Part shown: positions 8,230 to 16,089 of the stretch, in pieces
How positions within the stretch are numbered: position 1 is the stretch's first letter
Layout: every line of letters starts with the position of its first letter
Source: Streptomyces hygroscopicus
GTDB lineage: Bacteria; Actinomycetota; Actinomycetes; Streptomycetales; Streptomycetaceae
NCBI RefSeq assembly: GCF_026168105.1
Contig: NZ_LBMW01000019.1
Coordinates: 1 to 64,000, forward strand
DNA length: 64,000 bases
Direction of reading: 5' to 3'
Position numbers and translations under genes: made by a program
The notes under the pieces: generated by a model
Told to the model about the DNA's origin: nothing
What the model saw: the letters and a program-made list of their open reading frames with translations, nothing else
The model's database searches: none

Positions 8230-9365
8230 TCCCGTCCGACGCCCATGCCGTGGCCGGCATCGGAGCGCTGGCCTCGGTCGGCAGCACCACCGACGAGATC
8301 TTCGAGAGCCTGTGTGCCGGCCGCTCCGGGCTGGCCCCGATGCGCGGCTTCGACCCGGACTGCTTCGGCGCGGGCCACCTCTACGAGATCGACGACCGCC
8401 CCGCCACGGGCGACGTACCGCTGCGCGCCACTGCCTTCCTGCTGGACGCAGTCGCACAGGCTCTCGCCGACGCCGGGCTCGGCGACAACCTCGGCGGCAT
8501 TCCGGTGCTTGTCGGCTCGGGCCTGCGGGAGCTGCGCTCGGTGGAACTGCGCCACCGGGGCGCCGCGTTCGACGCCGCTCAACTGCACTTCGGCACCGCG
8601 CTGCGCCGACGGTTCGGCGCCACCATGACGCACACCGTCTCCAACGCCTGCTCAGCGTCCCTGTACGCGCTGGCGATGGGGACGGACCTGCTCGACGCAG
8701 GTGCCGCCGACACCGTAGTGGTGGCCGGAGTGGACTCCATCACCGAGAGCATGTTCGCCAACGCCGACCGGCTGCAGTCGGTCCCGCCGGACACAGTGCG
8801 GCCCTTCGACCGCGACCGGCGGGGCACGATCCTCGGTGAGGGTGCCGCGGCCGTCGTGCTCCGGCGCGGCACGGCGCCCGACGCCGCCCGGCACGGTGCG
8901 GTACGCGGCGTGGCCGTCAACTGCGATGCCCAGCACGCCACCGCGCCGGACCGGGTCAGCATCGCCGCGGCGATGCGCGACGCGTACCACCGAGCGGCCG
9001 TCACCCCGTCCGACATCGACCTGGTCATGCTGCACGGCACCGGCACCCACGCCAACGACGAGGCCGAGGCGGGGGCGCTCGCCGAGGTTTTCGGCCCGCA
9101 GATGTCCCGGCCGCTGATGACCGCGATGAAGTCGATGACCGGCCACACCTCCGGCGCCTCCGGACTGCACAGCCTGATCACCGCGTTGCAGTCGTTCCGG
9201 CGCCGCCGCGTGCCGCCGACGCTCGGCCTGGACCACCCGATCGAGCAGGCTGCCGGATTCCGGTTCGTGCGCGGCGCGGCGGCACCGTCGGCTGCGCGGC
9301 TCGCGCAGATCAACGCGTTCGGATTCGGCGGCATCAACGCCGTGGCAATCGTGGAGGCACCCTGA
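8226..9365 (+). CDS. Second ketosynthase in the chain-length-factor position
   Basis: A 379-residue KS-fold protein, translationally coupled to the KS alpha gene (GTGA overlap). By position it should be the chain-length factor. However, it keeps Cys142 in SNACSAS, the His of HGTGTHAND and the KSMTGHTSG motif; classical aromatic type II CLFs replace the Cys (usually with Gln). It therefore looks able to condense by itself, or it is a CLF of the group that retains the Cys. It is shorter than KS alpha and lacks part of the N-terminal region. It is followed by the degenerate KS gene with a 1-nt TGATG overlap. The KS alpha partner role is inferred from gene order. Confidence 0.88.
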   Translation: MIPSDAHAVAGIGALASVGSTTDEIFESLCAGRSGLAPMRGFDPDCFGAGHLYEIDDRPATGDVPLRATAFLLDAVAQALADAGLGDNLGGIPVLVGSGLRELRSVELRHRGAAFDAAQLHFGTALRRRFGATMTHTVSNACSASLYALAMGTDLLDAGAADTVVVAGVDSITESMFANADRLQSVPPDTVRPFDRDRRGTILGEGAAAVVLRRGTAPDAARHGAVRGVAVNCDAQHATAPDRVSIAAAMRDAYHRAAVTPSDIDLVMLHGTGTHANDEAEAGALAEVFGPQMSRPLMTAMKSMTGHTSGASGLHSLITALQSFRRRRVPPTLGLDHPIEQAAGFRFVRGAAAPSAARLAQINAFGFGGINAVAIVEAP

Positions 9366-10390
9366 TGCAGGCGGTCATGACGGCGGTGGGCCTGGCGCTC
9401 CCCGGTGCCGGGGCACCGGCGGAGCTGCTCCTGCCCGCGCCCCCTGAGGCGCCCCCCGTGGACCCAGCAGCGCTCATCGGCAAGAAGGGACTGCGCTACC
9501 AGGACAGGGCCACCCAGCTGGCCCTGTGCGCGGCCGACGACGCACTGCGCCATGCTGGGCTTCTGACCGGCCCGGCCGAGGCGCCGCCACGCGGCACCGT
9601 CGACGGCGCGCCGCGGCGGAACGTCCTGACGGTGCCCGCCGAGTCGGTCGCCGTGGTGGCCAGCTCCAACCTCGGCAACCTGGACACGGTGCAGGAGGTC
9701 GTACAGGTCGTGGCCCGGACCGGCAGCAGCCGGTTGACCAGCCCGATCGTCACCCCCCGGCTGTCCAGCAACGTCGTCGCGTCGGAGACCGCCATCCGGT
9801 TCACCTGCCGGGGCCCGAACCTGATGCTCTGCAACGGGCCCGCCTCGGGCCTGGACGCCGTCTTCTGGGCGATGACCCTGCTGGCCGCGGGCCGTGCGGA
9901 GCACGTGCTGGTCGTCGGTGTCGAACCCGCCACCACGGCGGCCGGTGAACTCCTCGGCGAAGACCGGGTGATCGACGCCGCGGTGGCCCTCGTGCTGGAG
10001 CGCCCCGAGCGGGCCCTGGCACGCGGAGCCACGGTCCTGGCCCGGCTCGGCCGCTACCTCCGCAGCGGCGACCCGCGATCCTGTGTCGCGGCCCTGTCGG
10101 GACGCTCTCCGGCGGCCGGAGCCGGTCCCGTCGCCCCGGAGCGTGTCACCGTGGCGGCCTGGACGGGCCCGGAAGGCCACCACGCGGCCGACGGCCTGCT
10201 GCCGGGCGTGCTCCGGTACGCTCCGGCCGAAGGCCGCGGGACCGCCTCCGGCGCACTGGGTGTCCTGCAATGCGCCACCGCAGCCGGCCACTTCGGCGCC
10301 GGAGGCCAGGGCCCGTTCCTCGCCGTCGCGGGCTCCGCGGCCGACGACGCGACGGCAGGTCTCCTCCTGCACCGTCCGGACGGGCGGTAG
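9365..10390 (+). CDS. Degenerate ketosynthase-like protein
   Basis: A 341-residue KS-fold protein lacking the nucleophile: the motif region reads CNGPASGLDAVFWA, placing Pro where Cys should be, and there is no HGTGT motif. It retains a GKKGLRYQDRATQLAL segment like those of the other two KS-like proteins and an ERALARGATVLARLG middle region. It is smaller than usual. Proteins of this kind occur as third ketosynthases in aryl-polyene-type clusters, with unclear roles (family knowledge, not verified here). Stop and start are coupled to both neighbours (TGATG before; the hydrolase starts 8 bases after). Confidence 0.78.
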   Translation: MQAVMTAVGLALPGAGAPAELLLPAPPEAPPVDPAALIGKKGLRYQDRATQLALCAADDALRHAGLLTGPAEAPPRGTVDGAPRRNVLTVPAESVAVVASSNLGNLDTVQEVVQVVARTGSSRLTSPIVTPRLSSNVVASETAIRFTCRGPNLMLCNGPASGLDAVFWAMTLLAAGRAEHVLVVGVEPATTAAGELLGEDRVIDAAVALVLERPERALARGATVLARLGRYLRSGDPRSCVAALSGRSPAAGAGPVAPERVTVAAWTGPEGHHAADGLLPGVLRYAPAEGRGTASGALGVLQCATAAGHFGAGGQGPFLAVAGSAADDATAGLLLHRPDGR

Positions 10391-10397
10391 TGCCACG

Positions 10398-11342
10398 GTG
10401 AGGGACGCAACGGACCAGACGCACGGTACCGCCCGCCGCGACCCGGCCGGGGACCGGCAGCAGCCGATCCTGCTGCGGCGCCGCACCTGCCGGCCGCCCA
10501 CGGCGGCCGACGGCCCACGGATCCTGCTGCTGCACGGCCTCGCCAACAGCGGCACCGTATGGGACACGCTGTGCGACCACGCCGCACGGCACGACGGGCT
10601 GCGCTCCGCCGAGTTGTGGACCGCCGACCTCCCCTGGCGCGCCAGCGGGCTGCCCCAGTGGAATCACCGTACGGATGCGGCCACCTGGGCCGGACGTGCG
10701 CTGGAAGCGGCGCGGGATGCCGGGGGCGCCGACATCGTCGTCGCCCACTCCTACGCGGCCACCGCGGTGCTGTCCTGGCTGTGCCGGGAAGCCGGACCGC
10801 ACACCGACGCCCGCAGCGAGGACGGGATCCGCGGCCTCGTCCTGGTGTCCCCGTTCTTCCGGGACCGGCCCGCGGACATCGGCTGGGACCTGGTCGCCAA
10901 CCTCGCCGAGGACCTCACCGACGCCATGGAGGAGGGCATCCGCGCAGTCGCCGGTGAGCGCGGCAGGCCCGCGCTGCGCCGCGCCATGGCCGAGCGCGTG
11001 ACCGAGTCGATCGGTCCCTACGGCTGGTACCGCTTCCTGGAGCTCTACATGAGCACGCCGTGGCTGCGCACCGACGCGCTGCACGTGCCCACGCTCGTCG
11101 TCTCCGGTACCGCCGACGCCATCGCGGATCCGGCCGAGGGCCACGCCCTCGTCGAGCGTCTGGGCTCGGCCAGTTGGCGCCCGATCGACGGCGGCGGCCA
11201 CTTCCCCATGGTCGAGCAACCCGAGCGGCTGGCCCGCACACTCGCCGAATTCACCGCACGGGTCGGCGCCGGCCCGCGAACAGCCAGCGGCGGCCCGGGC
11301 CCCCGGTCGCTGCCCCCCAGCACATCGGAGCGTAAACAGTGA
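10398..11342 (+). CDS. Alpha/beta hydrolase (possible editing or release thioesterase)
   Basis: A 314-residue alpha/beta hydrolase. The oxyanion region ILLLHGLANSG is near residue 40, the nucleophile is the Ser of VVAHSYAATAV (His-Ser-Tyr-Ala in place of a canonical G-x-S-x-G), the acid is in VSGTADAIADP, and the catalytic His is in GGGHFPMVEQPERL. The family includes type II thioesterases that clear or release acyl chains from carrier proteins, and that is the likely use inside this operon; ester or lactone hydrolysis is also possible. The start is GTG 10398. The longer open frame upstream reads through the KS-like gene and is not used. The 3' end overlaps the next gene by GTGA. Confidence 0.82.
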   Translation: MRDATDQTHGTARRDPAGDRQQPILLRRRTCRPPTAADGPRILLLHGLANSGTVWDTLCDHAARHDGLRSAELWTADLPWRASGLPQWNHRTDAATWAGRALEAARDAGGADIVVAHSYAATAVLSWLCREAGPHTDARSEDGIRGLVLVSPFFRDRPADIGWDLVANLAEDLTDAMEEGIRAVAGERGRPALRRAMAERVTESIGPYGWYRFLELYMSTPWLRTDALHVPTLVVSGTADAIADPAEGHALVERLGSASWRPIDGGGHFPMVEQPERLARTLAEFTARVGAGPRTASGGPGPRSLPPSTSERKQ

Positions 11343-12355
11343 TCGACACCAGCACGATCGACACCAGCGTGCGCAAGCTGCTCACCGAGGAGTCCTCGGT
11401 CACGCTGAGCCCGTCGTACGAGGGCGCCAACATCGGCACGTACATCGGCTTCAAGCACGTCAACTACCTGATCGAGAAGGCCGTCATCGAGCACTTCCGG
11501 GCAGCCGGGCTGCCGGTCGGCGAGCTCTATCAGCAGTACGGCCTCGGCTTCGACGTCGTCGACCTGGCCGCCAAGCTGCGCGGCGGGATGTACGTCGACG
11601 ACCAGGCGCTGCTGCGGGTGCGGCCCGTGGCCGGGGACCCGGCGGACACCCTCGGGTTCCAGGTGAGCGTCTTCGTGCCCCGCAACGGCGAGTCGAAGAA
11701 GATCGTCACCGGCTCCGTCAAGGCGGTACTGCGGCTCGACGAGGACGTCCGCCGGCTGCCCGACCGTCTCCCGACACCCGTTGCGCTCGCCCCCTTCACC
11801 GTGCGGGAGATCGGCCCGGCCAAGGCCGGCGCCGAGGTGCCCGGGCCGCTCGCGCCGCTGGTCTCCGGCGGCACCGTGGACCACGACCCGGTGCTCGACC
11901 AGCTGCTCGCCGGCCGCAACGGCTACGGCTGGCGGATGCGCGTGCCCTACCCGTACGTGCACTTCTTCGAGCGGGTGCAGATGACCGCCTACCTGCGGCT
12001 GATGGAAGAGGCAAAGCACCGGTTCGTGGACTCCCGGGGCATCTCCATCGGCCGGCAGCTCGGAACTCGGAACTGGATTCCCCTGGTGACCGAGTCCCGT
12101 ATCGAGATGGTGGGCGAGGCGCTGCTGGAGGAGGACCTCTACTGCACCTACGAGGTCACCGACATCTTCAAGAACCTGCACTACACCTCACGGATGGACT
12201 GCCACGTGGTCCGCGACGGGCGGCTGTTGCAGGTCGCCACCGGCACCATCACGCACGGCTACGCGGTCCCCGAGAACGGCAACCAGGCCCGCATCGTCAG
12301 CCTCGACGACACCATCATGAGGGCGCTGCGCGGCACCGGGGACGGCCCGGCGTGA
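11339..12355 (+). CDS. Double-hotdog acyl-thioester enzyme (thioesterase/dehydratase-like)
   Basis: A 338-residue protein that I read as two fused hotdog folds. The first half contains IGFKHVNYLIEKAVIEHF. The second contains FFERVQMTAYLRLMEEAKHRF followed by a 4HBT-like strand pattern (SRIEMVGEALLEEDLYCTYEV). Hotdog proteins act on acyl-CoA or acyl-ACP thioesters as thioesterases, dehydratases or acyl transferases. The residue that would decide between these is not obvious. Coupled by GTGA overlaps on both sides, it is an integral member of the PKS operon. With the two hotdog proteins at 16470-17461 the operon encodes three hotdog polypeptides. Confidence 0.68.
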   Translation: MIDTSTIDTSVRKLLTEESSVTLSPSYEGANIGTYIGFKHVNYLIEKAVIEHFRAAGLPVGELYQQYGLGFDVVDLAAKLRGGMYVDDQALLRVRPVAGDPADTLGFQVSVFVPRNGESKKIVTGSVKAVLRLDEDVRRLPDRLPTPVALAPFTVREIGPAKAGAEVPGPLAPLVSGGTVDHDPVLDQLLAGRNGYGWRMRVPYPYVHFFERVQMTAYLRLMEEAKHRFVDSRGISIGRQLGTRNWIPLVTESRIEMVGEALLEEDLYCTYEVTDIFKNLHYTSRMDCHVVRDGRLLQVATGTITHGYAVPENGNQARIVSLDDTIMRALRGTGDGPA

Positions 12356-13467
12356 CGCGCGCGGTGATATCCGCCTGGGCCGCGGTCTCGCCGTTCGGCA
12401 TCGGCGGCACGGCTTTCGCGCACGGCGTGGCAGCCGGCCGACGCGCGGTGACGCCGCTCGGCCCCGGCACGGGCCCGGTGCCGCAGGACCGCGCCGCCGC
12501 GGTGCCCGGCTTCGACGTGCGGGAGGTGCTCGGCCGCAAGGGAACCCGGTCCCTGGACCGGGTCAGCGCGCTGTCTCTGGCCACCGTCGACCAACTCCTC
12601 GGCTCCGACGGGCGCCACCGCCAGGTGGCCACCGGTGAGCACGCGGCGGTCGTGCTCGGCACAACCCTCGGCAGCGCCAAGAGCATGATGGACATCACCC
12701 GGGACACCCTGACCCAGGAGCTGCCGTACTTCATCGACGCGGCGCGCATCCCGAACGCCGTGATGAACAGCGCCGCCGCCCAGTGCGCGATCCGGCACGG
12801 CATCAAGGGGCCCAATACGACAGTCGCCGGGGGCCGGACGGCGGGCCTGTTCGCGCTGCGGTACGCCCTGCGGCTGCTCTCGACGGGGCGGGCCCGCGCG
12901 GTGCTGTGCGGCGGGGCCGAGGAGCTCACCGGGGAACGGGCGTGGCTGGAGCACCACGGAAGCGGCACACCTGCCTCCGCGGCGCTCGGTGAGGGCTGCG
13001 GAATGTTCCTGGTCGAGCCCTCGGCCGAGGCGGCCGTGACCGACGCGCCGCCGGTCCTGGCGGAGATCCTGGCCGTCGAGACCGCGGTGCACACAGGCGA
13101 GGCGTGGGCGGGTACCGCCGCCGACTGCCTGCGGCGCGCGCTGACCCGTGCCGGTGCCACGGCCGACGAGATCTGGGCCATCTCGCCCGCGGGCGCCGAC
13201 GGGTGGGACGAGGCGGTGCGGGCGGTCTGCGCCGGGCTGCCGGACGGGCACCGCCCGGTGCGGCTGCCGGGCGACGAGACGTGGGGGGACGCCGGCGCCG
13301 CCACCGCGTCCTTCCAGATCGCCTCGGTGCTGGTGACCGCAGAGCAGGACCCGTCGGCACCGGGGCGGCTGGCCGTGGTCACCTCCTTCGACCAGGGCGG
13401 CGTCCTGGGCTGTGCGCTGCTGCGCGTGTACCCGTACGGAACGGAAACGAGGACGGAAGATGACTGA
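12352..13467 (+). CDS. Degenerate ketosynthase-like protein, paralogue of 1916-3121
   Basis: A 371-residue KS-fold protein with an ISAWAAVSPFGIGG start and a GRKGTRSLDRVSAL segment, nearly the same as in the gene at 1916. The catalytic Cys site reads AGGRTAGLFAL, so it cannot form the usual acyl-Cys. The C-terminus (SFDQGGVLGCALLRVYP) also mirrors the paralogue. Having two copies of the same non-catalytic KS in one cluster suggests a duplicated partner function, for example separate CLF-like subunits for two condensation complexes (inference). It is coupled by GTGA to the preceding gene and overlaps the ketoreductase start by 8 bases. Confidence 0.8.
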   Translation: MTRAVISAWAAVSPFGIGGTAFAHGVAAGRRAVTPLGPGTGPVPQDRAAAVPGFDVREVLGRKGTRSLDRVSALSLATVDQLLGSDGRHRQVATGEHAAVVLGTTLGSAKSMMDITRDTLTQELPYFIDAARIPNAVMNSAAAQCAIRHGIKGPNTTVAGGRTAGLFALRYALRLLSTGRARAVLCGGAEELTGERAWLEHHGSGTPASAALGEGCGMFLVEPSAEAAVTDAPPVLAEILAVETAVHTGEAWAGTAADCLRRALTRAGATADEIWAISPAGADGWDEAVRAVCAGLPDGHRPVRLPGDETWGDAGAATASFQIASVLVTAEQDPSAPGRLAVVTSFDQGGVLGCALLRVYPYGTETRTEDD

Positions 13468-14206
13468 CGCCATGGCACGGGTCGCCCTGGTCAGCGGTGG
13501 TTCGCGGGGCATAGGCCGCGCGGTGGTAAGGCAGTTGGCCCACGACGGATTCGACGTCGGCTTCTGCTACCGCTCCAGCGAGGAGGAGGCCCGAGAGGTG
13601 GAGAAGGAGGTGGCCGACCTCGGCCGGCGTGCCCTCGCCCGGCGGGCCGATGTGCGCGACGCCGACTCCGTACGGGCCTGGATCCAGCGGACCGAGGACG
13701 CCCTCGGGCCCATCGACGCGGCCGTGACCTCGGCGGGCATCACCAAGGACAACCCCTTGTTGCTGATGCGCGACGAGGACTGGCACGCGGTGCTGGACAC
13801 CAACCTCGACGGGGTCTACAACGTGTGCCGCGCCGTGGTCTTCGGGATGATGAAGCGCAAGTCCGGCGTGATCGTCAACCTGTCCTCCGTCGCGGGCGTC
13901 CTCGGCCACGCGACCCAGACCAACTACGCGGCCTCCAAGGCGGGGATCGACGGATTCTCCCGGTCGCTCGCCAAGGAAGTGGGCAGGTACGGCATCCGGG
14001 TCAACTCCGTCGCGCCCGGTTTCATCGAGACCGACATGACCGGGGCGCTCAACGAACAGGTCCTGGAGAAGGCCAGGCAGCAGATTGCCCTGCGCCGCGT
14101 CGGACAGCCCCAAGAGGTCGCCGATCTCGTCTCGTTCCTGGTGTCGGACCGGGCCCGGTACATCACCGGGGCGGTGCTCCGGATCGACGGCGGTATCTCC
14201 CTGTAG
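13460..14206 (+). CDS. 3-oxoacyl-ACP reductase (FabG-type ketoreductase)
   Basis: A 248-residue short-chain dehydrogenase. The NADPH-binding GGSRGIGRAVV is at residues about 12-22. The catalytic Ser is in NLSSVAG and the Tyr-Lys pair in YAASKAG, and the C-terminus YITGAVLRIDGGISL is typical of FabG. It reduces the beta-keto group after each condensation, so with the dehydratases below it makes this a reducing type II PKS and not an aromatic one. The start ATG at 13460 overlaps the preceding gene, which indicates coupled expression. Confidence 0.95.
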   Translation: MTDAMARVALVSGGSRGIGRAVVRQLAHDGFDVGFCYRSSEEEAREVEKEVADLGRRALARRADVRDADSVRAWIQRTEDALGPIDAAVTSAGITKDNPLLLMRDEDWHAVLDTNLDGVYNVCRAVVFGMMKRKSGVIVNLSSVAGVLGHATQTNYAASKAGIDGFSRSLAKEVGRYGIRVNSVAPGFIETDMTGALNEQVLEKARQQIALRRVGQPQEVADLVSFLVSDRARYITGAVLRIDGGISL

Positions 14207-14262
14207 CCACGGGGACCGATCCCTCTCCCCCCACGACCTCCAGCCGAAAAGAGGACCCCACC

Positions 14263-14988
14263 ATGGCCAAGCCATCGGCCAAGCCGCCGCGTTGGTACTT
14301 CTCCCTCCGCAGCCCGTATTCCTGGTTCGCCTACCGCGACCTGATGGACCGGTACCGGGACGTGGCCGACGCCCTCGAGTGGATTCCCTGCTGGGAGCCG
14401 GACGACCCGACCGCGCGCCTGCTCGGCGACGCAGGAGTCGAGCTCCCCTGGGTGCCCATGTCCCGCGCCAAGAACTTCTACGTCCTCCAGGACGCGCGGC
14501 GCCTGGCACATGAGCGCGGTCTGACGATGACCTGGCCCATCGACAGGGATCCGCACTGGGACGTGGCCCACCTGGGCCACCTGGCGGCCGAGCAGGCCGG
14601 CCTGGGGCGCGCGTACGTCGACCTTGTCTACCGTGCGCGCTGGGAGCACGGCCGGGACATCTGCGACCGGGCCGTCATCGGGGACATTGCCGTTCAACTG
14701 GGCCTCGAACGAGATCGGTTGGCGGCCGCCTGCGACTCCCCGCGGCTGCAGCGCGCCGGTGCGGACGTGCTGACCAGGTCGTACCACGACGGAGCCTTCG
14801 GAGTACCGTTCTTCATCCTCGGCCGCGAGAAGTACTTCGGCACGGACCGGCTCCCGGCCTTCGTACGGGCGTTCCGCGAGACCTACGCGGCGCCGCCGGA
14901 CGCGCTGCCGAACCCCGCCTCCGACGAACCGCTCGCCGGAATCACCGCGCTCGGACTCGACGCGGGACACGCCGGCGGATGCGGATAG
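14263..14988 (+). CDS. DsbA-family (HCCA-isomerase-like) protein, probable polyene isomerase
   Basis: A 241-residue protein of the DsbA/2-hydroxychromene-2-carboxylate isomerase family. WYFSLRSPYSWFAYRDL near the N-terminus replaces the CxxC redox site with Ser-Pro-Tyr-Ser, and GAFGVPFFILGREKYFGTDRL near the C-terminus is the family's substrate/GSH-side motif. Members are cis-trans isomerases or related thiol-cofactor enzymes, not oxidoreductases. In cinnamoyl/polyene type II PKS clusters an isomerase of this kind is, as I recall, thought to set a double bond so that the chain can cyclise. The start ATG at 14263 has GAGGA nearby. There is a 56-bp gap from the ketoreductase. Confidence 0.85.
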   Translation: MAKPSAKPPRWYFSLRSPYSWFAYRDLMDRYRDVADALEWIPCWEPDDPTARLLGDAGVELPWVPMSRAKNFYVLQDARRLAHERGLTMTWPIDRDPHWDVAHLGHLAAEQAGLGRAYVDLVYRARWEHGRDICDRAVIGDIAVQLGLERDRLAAACDSPRLQRAGADVLTRSYHDGAFGVPFFILGREKYFGTDRLPAFVRAFRETYAAPPDALPNPASDEPLAGITALGLDAGHAGGCG

Positions 14989-15057
14989 CGGTCGCCGGCT
15001 CCCAGCCATCAACTCTTCACGCCCTGAAGTCTTCCAGAACAACAGGAGGGACCGCCC

Positions 15058-15315
15058 ATGCGCCCCGAATCCACCATGGAAACCGCTGAACTGCGGGAGC
15101 TGATCGCCGATGTGCTGGACATCGAGCCGGACCTGATCACCGACGAGGCGAACTTCACCCGTGACCTCGGCGTCGACTCGCTCCTCGCCCTGGAGCTCGC
15201 GGTGACCCTGGAGCGGCACTACGGCATCAAGGTCGAGTCACACGAGGTCGCCGACGTGCAGACATTGACCGACGTTCGCACCTTGCTGAGCCAGAAGGTG
15301 AGCAGCCCGGCATGA
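15058..15315 (+). CDS. Acyl carrier protein 2
   Basis: An 85-residue carrier protein with the attachment Ser in LGVDSLLALE (about residue 43), preceded by a TAELRELIADVLDIEPDLI helix. A strong AGGAGGG lies about 9 bases before the ATG, the best ribosome site in the operon, as expected for a carrier needed in excess. It is coupled (ATGA) to the first DsrE-fold gene, which suggests that its bound intermediate or its partner is linked to that trio. It differs clearly from the ACP at 6645. Confidence 0.94.
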   Translation: MRPESTMETAELRELIADVLDIEPDLITDEANFTRDLGVDSLLALELAVTLERHYGIKVESHEVADVQTLTDVRTLLSQKVSSPA

Positions 15316-15671
15316 CCGACGCGCCCGAAGCGGCCGGCGGGGACGGCGCCCGGCCGGACTACGTCCTCGTCGGGACGAAGGCCGGGGCCACCGCACAACG
15401 GTTCCTGCGGGACGCCGTGGAACTGGCCCGTAGCGGCCACCGGGTGTGGCTCTTCCTGGTGTCGGACGGCGTCGCCACCGGGATCCGGGGCGCCGCCGGT
15501 ACCGCCCTGTCCGACCTGGCCGCGGCAGGCGGCCGGATCTGGATCGACGACTTCACCCTGTCCCAACGTGCCCTGCACAAAGCACCGTTGGTGCCAGGCG
15601 CGGTCCGGGTGAGCATGGCGGAGCTGGCCGCACGGCTGATGGCCCCGGACACGAAGGTGGTGTGGCACTGA
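15312..15671 (+). CDS. DsrH/TusB-like small protein
   Basis: A 119-residue protein without any cysteine. Its core (HRVWLFLVSDGVATGIRG, then VSMAELAARLMAPDTKVVWH at the end) lines up with TusB/DsrH, which has a hydrophobic strand ending in DGV and a C-terminal HPSQMAW-like tail. TusB/DsrH is the smallest subunit of the DsrEFH/TusBCD heterohexamer that passes persulfide sulfur between proteins. E. coli TusB also lacks the sulfur-carrying Cys. It is coupled by ATGA to the second ACP gene and sits 1 base before the DsrE-like gene. Assignment to the H subunit is from pattern, so moderately sure. Confidence 0.7.
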   Translation: MTDAPEAAGGDGARPDYVLVGTKAGATAQRFLRDAVELARSGHRVWLFLVSDGVATGIRGAAGTALSDLAAAGGRIWIDDFTLSQRALHKAPLVPGAVRVSMAELAARLMAPDTKVVWH

Positions 15672-15672
15672 C

Positions 15673-16086
15673 ATGGCCGGCTTTGTCGAACGCCGCCGGT
15701 GGGACCTGCTGATCGTCCTCACGGCGCCTCCGCACACCGACGACACCCTGACCACCGTGCTGCGCCTTGCCCAGGCGGTCCTGGACCAGGGCAGGAGCGT
15801 GCGCATCTGGGCCTGCGGATACAACACCGTCCTCACCCAGGAGTCTCTGGGCGACAAAAAACCCGGCAATCTGCTGGCCCCCGACCGGGAGCACCCCTCG
15901 GCGGCGGGCCTGGTACGGCGGCTGGTCAGCGATCACCCCGGCCGGGTGAGCTGGATCGTGTGCACCGCGTGCAGCGCCGAACGCGGTGCCGCACACCACG
16001 TCCCGGAGGTCCGGCTGCGGTCCGTGGCCCGGCTCGCCGCCACGATGGAGGCAGCCGAACGCACCGTGTACATCGGAGGCTTCTGA
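15673..16086 (+). CDS. DsrE/TusD-like protein with the putative persulfide Cys
   Basis: A 137-residue DsrE-fold protein. The N-terminal strand LLIVLTAPPHTDDTLTTVLR matches the TusD start. The segment VCTACSAERG places Cys97 exactly where E. coli TusD has its active-site Cys78 (ICVAAALRRG): the following residues to the R-G pair have the same spacing. Cys100 and Cys48 are additional. In TusD/DsrE this Cys accepts sulfur from TusA-type proteins and passes it on. This is the only one of the three neighbours with Cys at that site, as in TusBCD. Whether it handles sulfur here, and for what acceptor, is unknown. Confidence 0.78.
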   Translation: MAGFVERRRWDLLIVLTAPPHTDDTLTTVLRLAQAVLDQGRSVRIWACGYNTVLTQESLGDKKPGNLLAPDREHPSAAGLVRRLVSDHPGRVSWIVCTACSAERGAAHHVPEVRLRSVARLAATMEAAERTVYIGGF

Positions 16087-16089
16087 ACC

